NCBI RefSeq assembly: GCF_900112765.1
Contig: NZ_FOMZ01000003.1
Coordinates: forward strand, 1-64,000
From: Actinopolyspora alba
GTDB lineage: Bacteria > Actinomycetota > Actinomycetes > Mycobacteriales > Pseudonocardiaceae
Direction of reading: 5' to 3'
DNA length: 64,000 nt
Part shown: in pieces, positions 18,962-28,049 of the stretch
Layout of the letters: each line of letters begins with the position of its first letter
Position numbering within the stretch: position 1 is the first letter of the stretch
Made by a program: the position numbers and the translations under genes
The notes under the pieces: model-generated
The model's input: only the letters and a program-made list of their open reading frames with translations
Databases searched by the model: none
Told to the model about the DNA's origin: nothing

Positions 18962-20623
18962 ATGTTACGTCGTAGCCGAAGAGTTGGCGCGGCTTTTGTC
19001 GGGATCCTCGGGCTGGGGCTGTTGACCGCTCCGGCGGGGGCGGCCGAGCAACAACCGCAGCCGGTTACGGCCGGTGCGTTGCCCACACCGCAGACTAACG
19101 GGATCGTGCTGTCCATGGCGATCGTGGGCGATACCGTCTACGCGGGTGGCCACTTCAGCAAGGCCCGCCCCGCCGGGGTCTCTCCGGGAGGTGCCGGCGA
19201 GGTCAACAGGGACAACCTGCTGGCCTTCGACATCCGGACCGGGCAGCTGCTCGACTGGTCCCCCTCCGTGACCTCCACGGCGTTCGAATCCAGCGCGGAT
19301 CCCGGTCCGCTGTGCGACTCGCTCGGCGAGAATCGTTGGCGATGCGACACGGTTTTCAACGTCACCGCCTCCCCTGACGAGAGCAGGGTTTACGTCGGGG
19401 GTGACTTCGATCGGATCAACGATCGGTGGCGTTCCAGGGTGGCGTCCTTCGACGCGGCCGACCGTACGCTGGTGGACGGGTTCGACCCGACGGTGGCCGG
19501 TCGCGTACGGGCTCTCTCGGTCACCGAGGACACCGTCTACATGGGGGGTGCTTTCGACAGCGTCGACGGCACCGATCGCACCAGGCTGGGCGCGGTGTCC
19601 ACCACGGGGGAACTGCTGCCGTGGAACCCCACCGTCGACGCGACTGTCCACAGCATATCGGCAGTGCCGGAACAGCGGCGCACACTCATCGGCGGTGCCT
19701 TCGACAATGTCAACGGGCAGTCCCACTCCGCACTGATGGCCGTTGACGACACCACCGGTGCGAACGTCTCCTGGCAGTGGCAGGCTCCCACTCCGGAGGA
19801 CGTGGTCACCGACATCGACACCGACGGGAACGGCCGTGCCTATTTCGGCGCGTACAACTGGGACGCCGACGGCGCCGTTCGTTTCGAGGGCCGTGGTGCC
19901 GTGCGCATCGACAGCGGTGCCACTGTCTGGATGGACGGGTGCTACGGCGACACCCAGTCGGTCGCCGTGTCCGAGGGTGTGGTCTACGCGGCATCCCACA
20001 CGCACTCCTGTGCCGCACTCGGGGCTTTTCCCGAGGACGGATCGATCGATTACCAGCGGTTGAGTGCGGAGAGCACGGCCGTGGCCGGTACGGCCGCTGC
20101 CAACCCGAACCACGTGACCGAGGGAGATCCGGTTCCCGCCTTGCTGCCCTGGTTGCCCAACACCAACGGTGGCCCGGCGGACAGCCCCTGGCAGAACGGG
20201 ACGTGGGCGATCGAAGCCGGTTCGGACTACGTCGTCGTCGGTGGTGAGTTCACCACTGTAAACGGCACGCCACAGCAGTCGTTGACCCGGTTCGCGGCGC
20301 GTTCGGTGCCGGAAGCGGTCAACAACGGTCCACAGGTGCCGTTCCGAGCTCCGGATGTGCGGCGCCAGTGGCCCAGCGGGGACGTCACGATCGAGTGGAC
20401 CGGAACCTGGGACGCCCAGAACCGTGCCATTCGTTACGAAGTGGTGCGGGTCGGTGCGTCCGAGCCGATCCACACGGTGACGAAGGAGTCCTGGCCGTGG
20501 TCGCGGCCCACCATGCGGTTCACCGATACCCAGGCTCCCGACGGGAGTACGGAGTACTGGATCAGAGCCGTCGACGCCGACGGGGCGGCCATCGGTTCGC
20601 CACGGGGCAGCACTGATTGGTGA
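18962..20623 (+). CDS. Secreted delta-60-repeat (beta-propeller-like) protein with a C-terminal Fn3-like domain
   Basis: A 553-residue exported protein. An Arg-rich signal peptide ends near AGAAEQQ. At least five repeats of the form VYxGGxFxxVxG follow (GGHF, GGDF, GGAF, GGAF, GGEF), the delta-60 repeat pattern predicted to build a beta-propeller. The last 110 residues (GPQVPFRAPDVRRQWPSGDV onward) look like a fibronectin type III domain. Four Cys are present in pairs (PLCDSLGENRWRC and DGCYGDTQ...HSCAA), plausible disulfides outside the cell. It is tightly linked to a glycosyltransferase, so a role in polymer binding or export is likely but inferred. Confidence 0.8.
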   Translation: MLRRSRRVGAAFVGILGLGLLTAPAGAAEQQPQPVTAGALPTPQTNGIVLSMAIVGDTVYAGGHFSKARPAGVSPGGAGEVNRDNLLAFDIRTGQLLDWSPSVTSTAFESSADPGPLCDSLGENRWRCDTVFNVTASPDESRVYVGGDFDRINDRWRSRVASFDAADRTLVDGFDPTVAGRVRALSVTEDTVYMGGAFDSVDGTDRTRLGAVSTTGELLPWNPTVDATVHSISAVPEQRRTLIGGAFDNVNGQSHSALMAVDDTTGANVSWQWQAPTPEDVVTDIDTDGNGRAYFGAYNWDADGAVRFEGRGAVRIDSGATVWMDGCYGDTQSVAVSEGVVYAASHTHSCAALGAFPEDGSIDYQRLSAESTAVAGTAAANPNHVTEGDPVPALLPWLPNTNGGPADSPWQNGTWAIEAGSDYVVVGGEFTTVNGTPQQSLTRFAARSVPEAVNNGPQVPFRAPDVRRQWPSGDVTIEWTGTWDAQNRAIRYEVVRVGASEPIHTVTKESWPWSRPTMRFTDTQAPDGSTEYWIRAVDADGAAIGSPRGSTDW

Positions 20624-20632
20624 GCGACTGTC

Positions 20633-20668
20633 ACCGGCCCGGTCCGCCTCCGGGCGGGCCGGGCCGGT
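20633..20668. terminator. Bidirectional hairpin between convergent genes
   Basis: ACCGGCCCGG (20633-20642) pairs with CCGGGCCGGT (20659-20668); a 16-base loop has further GC pairing potential. No T-tract. Confidence 0.65.
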
Positions 20669-20672
20669 CCGC

Positions 20673-22487
20673 TCAAGTCCCGCGAGCTCCCGGGACGGTC
20701 AACAGGCCCACATCCGGACGGCGGTACGCTCGCACGCCGAGTTCCTCGGCGACATCCCGCGGTAGCGGGCGTCCTGCCTTGCTCCCCACCGCGCCGTCAC
20801 GCAACCGGAAGTCACCGCTGGCCGGTGCGCGGAACGGATGACGTTCGGTGCGCTTCGAGATGCTGTGTTCGCCCTGTCCGGTTGCCTCGGTCAGTTCGGC
20901 CAGCGACTCGAAACGGCTTTTCCGCTCGTCACCGTGGTACCACTCCGCGAGGTAGGGCTCGTCACTCCGCAGGTAGACGTTGCCGTCGCTGCGTGACACG
21001 AAAGCCGGAGTGCTCACGTCCGCTGCTTTGTTGTCTCCCGTCCTGATGAACGGTTCGTCGCCAGCGGTTCCCGCGAAGAGGTTGTTCACGATTTCGGTTT
21101 CCGCAGTGATCCAGCTCAGGCCGAGCTCCTGACTGTAAGGATCGAAGGACGGGGAGCGTGGATCGTTGTATATTCCCAGGGAGCCGTGATTTCGCCAGAA
21201 GGTGTTGTTGAAGAAGCCGATGCGGTCGGCACTGGAGATCTTCATGCCGAACCGGTCGTTGTGCGAGACCAGGTTCGAGGCGAACAGCGCGCGGGAGGAG
21301 ACCTCGTAGTACAAGCCGTGCTTGGCGTTGTCGCGTGCGGTGTTGTGCACGACCGTCGCGTCGGTGCAGCCCAGATCGCACCACCAGCCGGTGCCGATGT
21401 TGTTCACGAACGAGTTGTGCTCGATCAGCGCTTTCCGGGTGCGTGTCATCTTCACGCCACCGGCCCCGATGGCGGGGCCGGACAGGGCGAACCGCTCCCT
21501 GTTGTTCCGCGACACCCGGTTGTCCACCAGTCGTACGCCGTGCGCCTTGTTCGACATCAGGCCCACGAGGCCGTTGTCGACGATGATGTTGCCGTCCACT
21601 TCGGCGTTCGGGGCGAACACGGCCACCCCGCTGGAGGCAGACCACGCGAACGCGTTGTCGCGCAGCACGACATCGGCGGCGTTGACCACCACCATCGCCC
21701 CTCTCCTGCCGTATTCCTGGCGGGAGGCGTAATGCGCGATCCCGACACCGTGCAGGCTGCTGCCCGCCGCCCGGGGTCCGTCGAACTGCAGCAGCCACGG
21801 ATGCGCGCTCGCCTCGACGGTTTTGCCCGTGGGATCGGATCCCAACAACAGGGTGTCCTCGACGGTGTCGACGTAGAAGGTCCCCGGAGTGACCTCGCCG
21901 CGCTCCGCCACCTGCCGCAACGGTTTTCCGTCCAGGAAGACCATGTCCGGCAGGCCGGCGTTCGGATGCCGTGAGTCGATTATCTCCGGCAGGTAGCAGT
22001 CCCGGCAGTAACCCGGTGACCAGTCCCGGTGCAGCCACCCCTCGTCGGCACGGGTCCAGTCCGCCACGATCTCACTGCCTTTCAACCACACCCGTTCACC
22101 GGGGAAGGACCTGATCCGCAACCGTTTGCGCACGATTCCCACGCTCTCCCGGTACGTTCCCTCCCGGAGCACGATCGTCGTGGGGGAGTCGGCCCTGTCC
22201 ACGGCCGCCCCGAGAGTGCGCAACGGTGCTTTCCTGGTGCCCGCGGCATCGTCGGAGCCGTCGGTGGCCACGAACAGCGCTTCCGGGGAAACCGGCGTGT
22301 TCGTGCCGGGAACCGCGGGGAGCGGGGAGGCTTCGGGTAGCGGATGCCTGTCCACCGTTTCCGCTGTACCGGAATTGATCCGCACCAGGACTATCGCGAG
22401 CACGGCCGCGGCACACAGCAGGACCGCTCCCGCCGCGACGACGAGTCGGTTTCGGTGCTTTTCCGTACGCGGAACCAGCGGAAACAT
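20673..22487 (-). CDS. Membrane-anchored right-handed parallel beta-helix protein
   Basis: A 604-residue protein with one N-terminal membrane helix (about residues 14-37, after a basic KHRNR segment) and an extracytoplasmic remainder. ALFVATDGSDDAAGTRKAPLRT followed by TIVLREGTYRES is the DUF1565-type start of parallel beta-helices. The centre repeats V-x-D-N or E-x-N coils (LRDNAFAWSASSG, VDGNIIVDNG, VDNRVSRNN, IEHNSFVNN, VHNTARDNAKHG). Such folds occur in polysaccharide lyases and C5-epimerases, so it may trim or modify the exopolysaccharide. No specific catalytic residues could be assigned. Confidence 0.8.
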   Translation of the reverse strand: MFPLVPRTEKHRNRLVVAAGAVLLCAAAVLAIVLVRINSGTAETVDRHPLPEASPLPAVPGTNTPVSPEALFVATDGSDDAAGTRKAPLRTLGAAVDRADSPTTIVLREGTYRESVGIVRKRLRIRSFPGERVWLKGSEIVADWTRADEGWLHRDWSPGYCRDCYLPEIIDSRHPNAGLPDMVFLDGKPLRQVAERGEVTPGTFYVDTVEDTLLLGSDPTGKTVEASAHPWLLQFDGPRAAGSSLHGVGIAHYASRQEYGRRGAMVVVNAADVVLRDNAFAWSASSGVAVFAPNAEVDGNIIVDNGLVGLMSNKAHGVRLVDNRVSRNNRERFALSGPAIGAGGVKMTRTRKALIEHNSFVNNIGTGWWCDLGCTDATVVHNTARDNAKHGLYYEVSSRALFASNLVSHNDRFGMKISSADRIGFFNNTFWRNHGSLGIYNDPRSPSFDPYSQELGLSWITAETEIVNNLFAGTAGDEPFIRTGDNKAADVSTPAFVSRSDGNVYLRSDEPYLAEWYHGDERKSRFESLAELTEATGQGEHSISKRTERHPFRAPASGDFRLRDGAVGSKAGRPLPRDVAEELGVRAYRRPDVGLLTVPGARGT

Positions 22488-22553
22488 GTCGGGTTGGCCT
22501 CATCTGGTCGTCGGGTCTGCTCGCGTTGGCCGTCGTTGGGACCGGACTGTCAG

Positions 22554-22982
22554 TCAACCGCCGGGACGGTCGGGCACCGAGATCCGGTCACGGAGCGAGG
22601 TGCTGGACACGTGTGCGGTGTACGGGAAGTACACGATTCTGACTCCCACGGAAGCCAGTCTGCTCTCCAACGCCTCGCCCCGTTCGGTGTCCTTCCAGTC
22701 GTCGCCCTTGACCAGTACGTGGAAACCGACCCTTCGCCATGCCAGGAACTTGTCCAGATAGGGATCGGCCACCGCCTTGTCCACGTGCCGGATGCTCGCG
22801 ACGATCTCAAGTCGTTCCTCGAACGGGACGACGGGGTGTCTGGCCTTGGCACGCAGGATCATCTCGTCGGTGGCGACACCGGCGACGAGCCGGTCGCAGA
22901 TCGAACGCGCTCGCTGCAGAATCCGGAGATGGCCGATGTGGAACATGTCGTAGGCACCGGGCGCGTATCCGATCACCGGCAT
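22554..22982 (-). CDS. TagD-like nucleotidyltransferase (glycerol-3-phosphate cytidylyltransferase family)
   Basis: A 142-residue HxGH-superfamily enzyme that would activate a phospho-alcohol with CTP. GAYDMFHIGHL holds the HxGH ATP/CTP-site motif, and SSTSLRDRI corresponds to the C-terminal ISTTxxRxRI-like loop of cytidylyltransferases. Start 22982 is chosen because it gives the family N-terminus (MPVIGYAPGAYD) and because the upstream gene's stop codon ends three bases before it (TGAGCATG). That coupling to a CDP-alcohol phosphotransferase suggests the pair makes and uses one CDP-alcohol. The alcohol (glycerol or another polyol) is not determined. Confidence 0.83.
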   Translation of the reverse strand: MPVIGYAPGAYDMFHIGHLRILQRARSICDRLVAGVATDEMILRAKARHPVVPFEERLEIVASIRHVDKAVADPYLDKFLAWRRVGFHVLVKGDDWKDTERGEALESRLASVGVRIVYFPYTAHVSSTSLRDRISVPDRPGG

Positions 22983-22984
22983 GC

Positions 22985-23824
22985 TCACCGTCCCGTTTCC
23001 GGTGGGCACAGCGTTCGCATCTCACGGAACCATTTCGGCAGCGCCAGGCAGGCGAAACAGAAATGTGCCGCGAACAACACCGTGTACACCGCGATGAAAG
23101 GAATCCTGTCACCCAAAAGAATGAAACATAAGCACAGCACTCCGTAGTCGGTCGGCGCGACCAGTAATGACTTGGTGATTCCCGGTGTCGTGGAATTCGT
23201 CGACATCGCGGCGGCAGGGTTCGAGCGCGCGCGTCGCAACTGGTCGTTGAGAATCATCGCGAAGAACAACACGCTTTCGGTCACCGCGAAACCGAGCGGA
23301 ACCAACAACCACGCGCTCGCCGTGTCCCCGAACCGAAACGTCGAAAGCAGCACGGCGAGGTGCAACGTGGGGATCTTCGCGCTGTCGACGATGTGGTCCA
23401 ACCATTCCCCGGCCGGGTTTCCACCACCCCGCAGCCTGGCAAGCTGCCCGTCCGCGGAGTCGAGGGCGTAACCGAGCAGGAGGGCCAGCGCGACGATCAC
23501 ACCCAGTGTGCGGGAAGGGGGAACGGCGGCCAACGCGAGGATCCCACCGAACGTGAACGCCGCGCTTATGATGGTCACCTGGTTGGGGGTGAACCCGGCC
23601 GGATAGGCCGCCGCGGCGAGGTAACCGCCCGCCTTGCGGTTGATGAACCTGGAGTACGCGGGCGCTCCGCTGGCCGACTTCTGCGCTCCGGGGAGGCGGC
23701 GTAACGCTTCCCGGAACACCGAGCCGGCCCGATCGTTCCCGGGCTGGGAGCCGCTCCGTAAGACAGGTCCGCGCACAGGTTCTCCTTCGTCGAAGGTGCT
23801 CGTAGTTCTGTCCGAATGCATCAC
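22985..23824 (-). CDS. CDP-alcohol phosphatidyltransferase family protein
   Basis: A 279-residue integral membrane enzyme. The family motif D-x2-D-G-x2-A-R-x8-G-x3-D-x3-D is complete: DSADGQLARLRGGG followed by NPAGEWLDHIVDS. About six hydrophobic helices surround it. A basic, soluble N-terminal segment (AQKSASGAPAYSRFINRKAG) precedes the first helix, a feature of actinobacterial members in cell-envelope loci. Its gene leads into the TagD-like nucleotidyltransferase with two bases between stop and start. Together they probably place a phospho-alcohol on a lipid or on the growing polymer. The start may be GTG 23824 or ATG 23821. Confidence 0.85.
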   Translation of the reverse strand: MMHSDRTTSTFDEGEPVRGPVLRSGSQPGNDRAGSVFREALRRLPGAQKSASGAPAYSRFINRKAGGYLAAAAYPAGFTPNQVTIISAAFTFGGILALAAVPPSRTLGVIVALALLLGYALDSADGQLARLRGGGNPAGEWLDHIVDSAKIPTLHLAVLLSTFRFGDTASAWLLVPLGFAVTESVLFFAMILNDQLRRARSNPAAAMSTNSTTPGITKSLLVAPTDYGVLCLCFILLGDRIPFIAVYTVLFAAHFCFACLALPKWFREMRTLCPPETGR

Positions 23825-24242
23825 CCGGATCCGGGGCGGGCGTTATCGAATCGATGTTTCCGATGAGTGTTCACTCGAGGAGCCGGAGAAAACGCCGTGA
23901 GCTCCGAGCGAGCGGAAACTTCGCGATTCGTCAGACTCTCGGACGTGTCCGGATACTCGTCAAGTGGACGCCGTTCGTTACACCGTTATCGTAATCATGG
24001 TGTTCGCATCGGGGAGTGTCACCGTGACCCCGCGACCGGCGTAAGCTCCCCGTCGGAGCGCGCCGACCGGGACGTCGTTCGGACACTTCGGACCGGTCGG
24101 ACCGGGGGATCGTCCGCTCACCGGTCAGGGACGGACAGGAGGCCATCGTGCTCGGTGGCACCGTACCGCGAGCCTGTCGTCGCGGTGAGCAGCTCGATCG
24201 TGCCCCTCCCCGGCGACCGCTCACGCGTCGAATGGAGCTCGC
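23825..24242. other. Divergent intergenic region within the exopolysaccharide locus
   Basis: 418 bases between the CDP-alcohol gene and the chain-length gene. I see no convincing ORF. A direct repeat of CGGACCGG lies near 24088-24105, and an AT-richer stretch (GTTATCGTAATC, about 23982-23993) may mark a promoter. No known RNA motif is recognised. Confidence 0.4.
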
Positions 24243-25781
24243 ATGAATGAACCCCTGCCCGCCCCGAACATTCTCGGCGCGTTATGGCGCTATCGATTGA
24301 GTTCGCTCGGGATCGTCGTCGGCACCGTCCTGGTCAGCGTCGTCGTCGCGCTCACCGTGGGAAGTGCCGGGGTCGCCGAGGCCCGCATCGTGCTCAAGGC
24401 CCCCGACTCGGCACAGGCGCTGGGTTTCGAGATCACGAGTGAATCGGGGTTCGTGCGCTATGTCAACCAGCGTGCGCTGTTCGTGACCTCCGATCGCACA
24501 CTGGGGACCGCCCGTGAACGGCTCGGCGGGCAGGAGACGATCAAGGAACTGCGTGAGGCGGTCACCGCCAGGGCCTCCGACAACGGTGACTCGATTCTCG
24601 TGCGGGTCGACATAGGCGATGCCGAACGGTCCACCGAGATCGCCAACGCCGTCGTGGCCGCCTACCAACGAGAGTCCAGGGCCGAGGTATCCGCGGCGGC
24701 GGACAAGGCGTTGAAGGCGCTGCGCAACCGACGTGAACAGTTGGTCGCCGACATCGCCGAATCCGGTTCCGGCGTGGATTCGGCCTCCAGCCGCACCATC
24801 AGCGAGCTGGACCAGCGCATAACCGAGATCAGAATCGCCTCCGGCCAGTTCGGCGATGGTGTGTCCTTCGTAGACAAAGCTGTTACCGATTCCTCGGGTG
24901 TCATCACCGCCCTGCTGCGTGACGCGGTCGTCGGATTCGCGGTGGGAGTGCTGTTGGCCGCGACGGTCGCCTGGGCGCGTGCCGATCGCAACCGCAGGGT
25001 GCGTGATGCCGCGGACCTCGCGCGGTTGTCCGACGAGCCACTGCTGGGCGAGGTGGAAGCGCTCGGTGAGGGAGAGACCGCTCGGTTGCACAACCTGGTG
25101 GTGCCGCCGCTGGGCTCCTACCGACTCGTTTCCTCGGTGCTGCGCAACACCGTCCGAGGCGGGCTGGTGGCTGTGACGGGAGTCTCCGCCGGGGACGGTG
25201 CCACCACCACGGTGCTGCAGGTGGCGGGAGCCGCCGCCCGGGACGGGCTGCGGGTGCTGGTGGTGGACGCGGCCGTGCGGACCAGGGAGCTCTCGCACAA
25301 CGTCGCGTTGCAGAACGACTGGTACGGCATGGCCCCCATCGCCACCGGCGCGGCGACCGTGCACGCTTCCACCAGGGTCATCGAGGTGGGGCCCGGTATC
25401 GAGTTCCGCGTCATTCCCGCCGGGCGTGCCAGCGAGGGAGCTCCCGACTACTTCCGTTCCTCGCTGTTGCGCAGAGCGATGGTGGAAGCCCGGGGTGGTT
25501 ACGATCTCGTGCTGGTCGATCTGCCGCCGTTGGAGTCCGCCCCCGAGGTCAGCGCGCTGGTCCCCGCCGCGGACGGAGTCGTGCTCACCGTCCGCAAGGA
25601 GCGTTCCGTGGCCGCGCTGCGCAGGGCGCGGGAACGGATCGAACTGCTGGGGGGCAAGATCGCCGGTTACGTTTTCACCTTCGCCTCGCAGAGCTCCCCG
25701 ACTGGGGCGCAGCACAACGAGCAGCAGGGCGAGACACAGGGTCGAGTTTCCGCGACAACCGTTCACCGAGGTGGACAGTGA
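24243..25781 (+). CDS. Chain-length determinant/BY-kinase-like protein with a degraded Walker A
   Basis: A 512-residue Wzc-type protein: N-terminal helix (LGIVVGTVLVSVVVALTV), an extracytoplasmic Wzz-like region with a coiled-coil stretch (about residues 140-200), a second helix (AVVGFAVGVLLAATVAWA), then a cytosolic MinD/BY-kinase-like domain from about residue 290. The P-loop reads VSAGDGATTT; the invariant Lys of GxGKT/S is Ala320. Walker A' (VLVVDAAVRTRELS) and Walker B (LVLVDLPPL) remain, and the C-terminus lacks a Tyr cluster. ATP binding and tyrosine kinase activity are therefore doubtful; it may act purely as a structural length regulator. It overlaps the flippase gene by 4 bases. Confidence 0.83.
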   Translation: MNEPLPAPNILGALWRYRLSSLGIVVGTVLVSVVVALTVGSAGVAEARIVLKAPDSAQALGFEITSESGFVRYVNQRALFVTSDRTLGTARERLGGQETIKELREAVTARASDNGDSILVRVDIGDAERSTEIANAVVAAYQRESRAEVSAAADKALKALRNRREQLVADIAESGSGVDSASSRTISELDQRITEIRIASGQFGDGVSFVDKAVTDSSGVITALLRDAVVGFAVGVLLAATVAWARADRNRRVRDAADLARLSDEPLLGEVEALGEGETARLHNLVVPPLGSYRLVSSVLRNTVRGGLVAVTGVSAGDGATTTVLQVAGAAARDGLRVLVVDAAVRTRELSHNVALQNDWYGMAPIATGAATVHASTRVIEVGPGIEFRVIPAGRASEGAPDYFRSSLLRRAMVEARGGYDLVLVDLPPLESAPEVSALVPAADGVVLTVRKERSVAALRRARERIELLGGKIAGYVFTFASQSSPTGAQHNEQQGETQGRVSATTVHRGGQ

Positions 25782-27043
25782 CCTCGCACCGAATTCCCGG
25801 ATGGCTTCGTGGTCAGGTGCGGGACGGGGTGGCCGGCGTGGCGGCGCAGGGGATCACCGCCGCCACCAGCCTGCTGGTCCAGCTGGTCGCGGCCGTTTCG
25901 CTGGGACTGTCCCAGTACGGTGTGTTCGCGGTGTTGCTCGCCATGCTCGTCGGGGCCAACGCGCTCTACATCGGCTTCGTCTGCGACAGCTTCACCGTTT
26001 TCGACCGGCACGAACCCCGATACCGCGCGGCACTGGTCAGTGCGGCGTTGCTGGTGGCCGCGCTGTGCGTGTCGGGGGCGCTGGTACTGGCACTGACGTT
26101 CTCCGGTGGCGGGATCCGCCTGGCCGTCCCGTACGCGCTGCTGGTGGGCAGCAAGCTGGCCGCCGAAACCGTGCGCAGACTGTTCGTGGTCCGGGTGTCC
26201 TTCCGCGCCCTGCTGCTCAACGACGCGTGTTCGCTTGTCGTCACCGCGTTGGCGTTGCCGGTGTTGCTGGGGGTGAGTGGGGAACCCACTCCGGAGGTGC
26301 TGCTCGGATCGATGTGCTGCGGTGCGTTCGCCGCGGTATCGCTCGGGCTGTGGCAGTTGCCCGGTTCCGAGTGGCGCGGGTTGCGGCCGGGGGTCACCGA
26401 ACTGCCGGGACTGGCCCGGTTCGCGGTGTGGCGCGCCTTGCAGTCCGGGCTGCGTCCGCTGACGTTGTTGGCCGCCCGGCTGTCGGTGGCCGGGCTGATC
26501 TCCACGGCGGCCGTCGGTGTGCTCGAACTCGCCCGGTTGGTGGTCGCTCCGGTGCAGGTCGTGATCAACGGTTCGGGAAGCCTGCTGCTGGGCAAATTGG
26601 CGGCGCGCGAGCGGGGTGGTGACCCACGTGACCCGCGCCTGATCGGAAGGGCCGCCGGTTCGCTGTGCGGCGGAACGGTCGCGGCGGGACTGCTGTCCGC
26701 GGTGCTGGCCCTGCTGCTCGCTCCTCCGCTGTTCGGCAGGAGCGTCGATGCCGGGGCCGTGTTCGGTTGGGTCGGCTATCTCGCCCTGTGGGCGGCGGGA
26801 CTGCCCTATGCCACCGAGCTCGTAACCCGACGCATGTCCCGTGCGGTGTTCCTGCCGCGGTTGCTTGACTCCGTAATGGGACTGGCCGTGGCCACCACGG
26901 CGCTGTCGCTCGGTGCCCCGGTCGCCGCGTTGCCCTGGGCGCTGGCACTGGGCGGGGGGTACGCCGCGTACCGGCTGCGTACGTTGGTCCGTTCCGAACC
27001 GAGTCCCCTGGCGGCGGAACCGGGGATCTCCCGCGCGCGGTGA
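25778..27043 (+). CDS. Polysaccharide flippase-like membrane protein (Wzx/MOP superfamily)
   Basis: A 421-residue protein with about 12 predicted helices and few charged loops. The architecture, with a Gln/Ser-rich first helix (GITAATSLLVQLVAAVSLGLSQYG), fits the MOP flippase superfamily that moves lipid-linked repeat units across the membrane. Its GTG start overlaps the stop of the chain-length gene (GTGA), so the two are translationally coupled. It completes the set of priming enzyme, polymerase, length regulator and flippase in this locus. Sequence signatures of Wzx are weak, so function rests on topology and context. Confidence 0.75.
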   Translation: MTSHRIPGWLRGQVRDGVAGVAAQGITAATSLLVQLVAAVSLGLSQYGVFAVLLAMLVGANALYIGFVCDSFTVFDRHEPRYRAALVSAALLVAALCVSGALVLALTFSGGGIRLAVPYALLVGSKLAAETVRRLFVVRVSFRALLLNDACSLVVTALALPVLLGVSGEPTPEVLLGSMCCGAFAAVSLGLWQLPGSEWRGLRPGVTELPGLARFAVWRALQSGLRPLTLLAARLSVAGLISTAAVGVLELARLVVAPVQVVINGSGSLLLGKLAARERGGDPRDPRLIGRAAGSLCGGTVAAGLLSAVLALLLAPPLFGRSVDAGAVFGWVGYLALWAAGLPYATELVTRRMSRAVFLPRLLDSVMGLAVATTALSLGAPVAALPWALALGGGYAAYRLRTLVRSEPSPLAAEPGISRAR

Positions 27044-27057
27044 AGTGTCGCCACCGT

Positions 27058-27096
27058 CGTCGTGCGGCCTCGCTCCTCAGCCGGGGCCGCACGACG
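27058..27096. terminator. Bidirectional hairpin, 12-bp perfect stem
   Basis: CGTCGTGCGGCC (27058-27069) pairs with GGCCGCACGACG (27085-27096), loop 15 bases, between the convergent flippase and PEBP genes. No T-tract. Confidence 0.7.
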
Positions 27097-27128
27097 GGTG
27101 ATCCGTGACAACCGGGCCGAAAGGCCGT

Positions 27129-27674
27129 TCAGTGCGCGTAGGTCGGCGCGATCACGGCACGCCCCAGGGTGTGGAAGGCGAGCATGAAGTTGACCACGGC
27201 CGGAGTGGCGGTGCTGTCGACGCCGAGCTTCGCACTGTCGACCGCGTTCACCGCGAAGTAGTAGCGGTGCGGACGGTCACCTTGCGGGGGAGCCGCTCCA
27301 CCGAACGCATGCTCTCCCACGTCGTTGCGCACGTGGAAGGCGCCCTCGGGTACGCCGGTACCGCTTCGGTCACCCGCACCTGTCGCCAGCTCGGTGACCG
27401 AGGCCGGGACGTCGACGAGTACCCAGTGCCAGAACCCACCGGGGATGGGGGCGTCCGGATCGAAGCAGGTGATCACGAAGCTCTTCGTGCCCTCGGGGAA
27501 GCCGTGCCAGGAAAGCTGCGGCGAGACGTTGTCGCCGCCGGCCCCCATGCCGTCGTAGGCGTGGGCCTCGGACATGGCTTGGCCATCGGTTACGTCCTTC
27601 GAGGTGACCGTGAACGACGGCACTTCGGGCAGCAGACTGTAGGGATCGGGATCGATGGGACGCTCCAGGCTCAT
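27129..27674 (-). CDS. YbhB/YbcL family phosphatidylethanolamine-binding-like (PEBP) protein
   Basis: A 181-residue bacterial PEBP/Raf-kinase-inhibitor-like protein. The ligand-site strand [21 protein letters not shown] and the loop [21 protein letters not shown] are the two family signatures; [18 protein letters not shown] is also typical. Members bind anionic ligands and their bacterial role is unsettled. No signal peptide is visible, so it is probably cytosolic. AAGGG lies upstream of the ATG. It appears monocistronic, facing the exopolysaccharide locus across a hairpin. Confidence 0.92.
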   Translation of the reverse strand: MSLERPIDPDPYSLLPEVPSFTVTSKDVTDGQAMSEAHAYDGMGAGGDNVSPQLSWHGFPEGTKSFVITCFDPDAPIPGGFWHWVLVDVPASVTELATGAGDRSGTGVPEGAFHVRNDVGEHAFGGAAPPQGDRPHRYYFAVNAVDSAKLGVDSTATPAVVNFMLAFHTLGRAVIAPTYAH

Positions 27675-28049
27675 TGCGTCTACCCTTCTCGTCGATCGGA
27701 TTTCGGTACACCTCGGCCGGAATCGCCGTCCTTCGGTGATCGGCTGCTTCCACCGTAATCACCGCTCCGGCGTCGGTCGTGGCCACTCCCGGCGAGCTCC
27801 AACCGGGGCGAGTCGTTCTCCAGCGCTGCGCCGTTCTCCGGTAGTTGCGCCGGAAACGCCATTTTGTCGCTCGATCAGGTGAGTCACTGTCCAGTTTCGG
27901 CTTGCTTGTGAGCCGTCAGCGGCGAGGTCGTGGACACTGGCCGCGACGGCTCGGTTACGAACGACCACCAATGCGCGAAACCCGGTAATCGTTTTCCGTT
28001 TCCCCGGAGTACCGCTCCGGAGGGCGGTGACCGCTACAGGGAGCTTTGA
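27675..28049. other. Divergent intergenic region, PEBP gene / first protease gene
   Basis: 375 bases. Open frames here are short and compositionally unlike coding DNA. A hairpin CCGGAG-TACCG-CTCCGG lies near 28002-28018 and a GGGAG ribosome site precedes the protease ATG. No other element is recognised. Confidence 0.4.
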
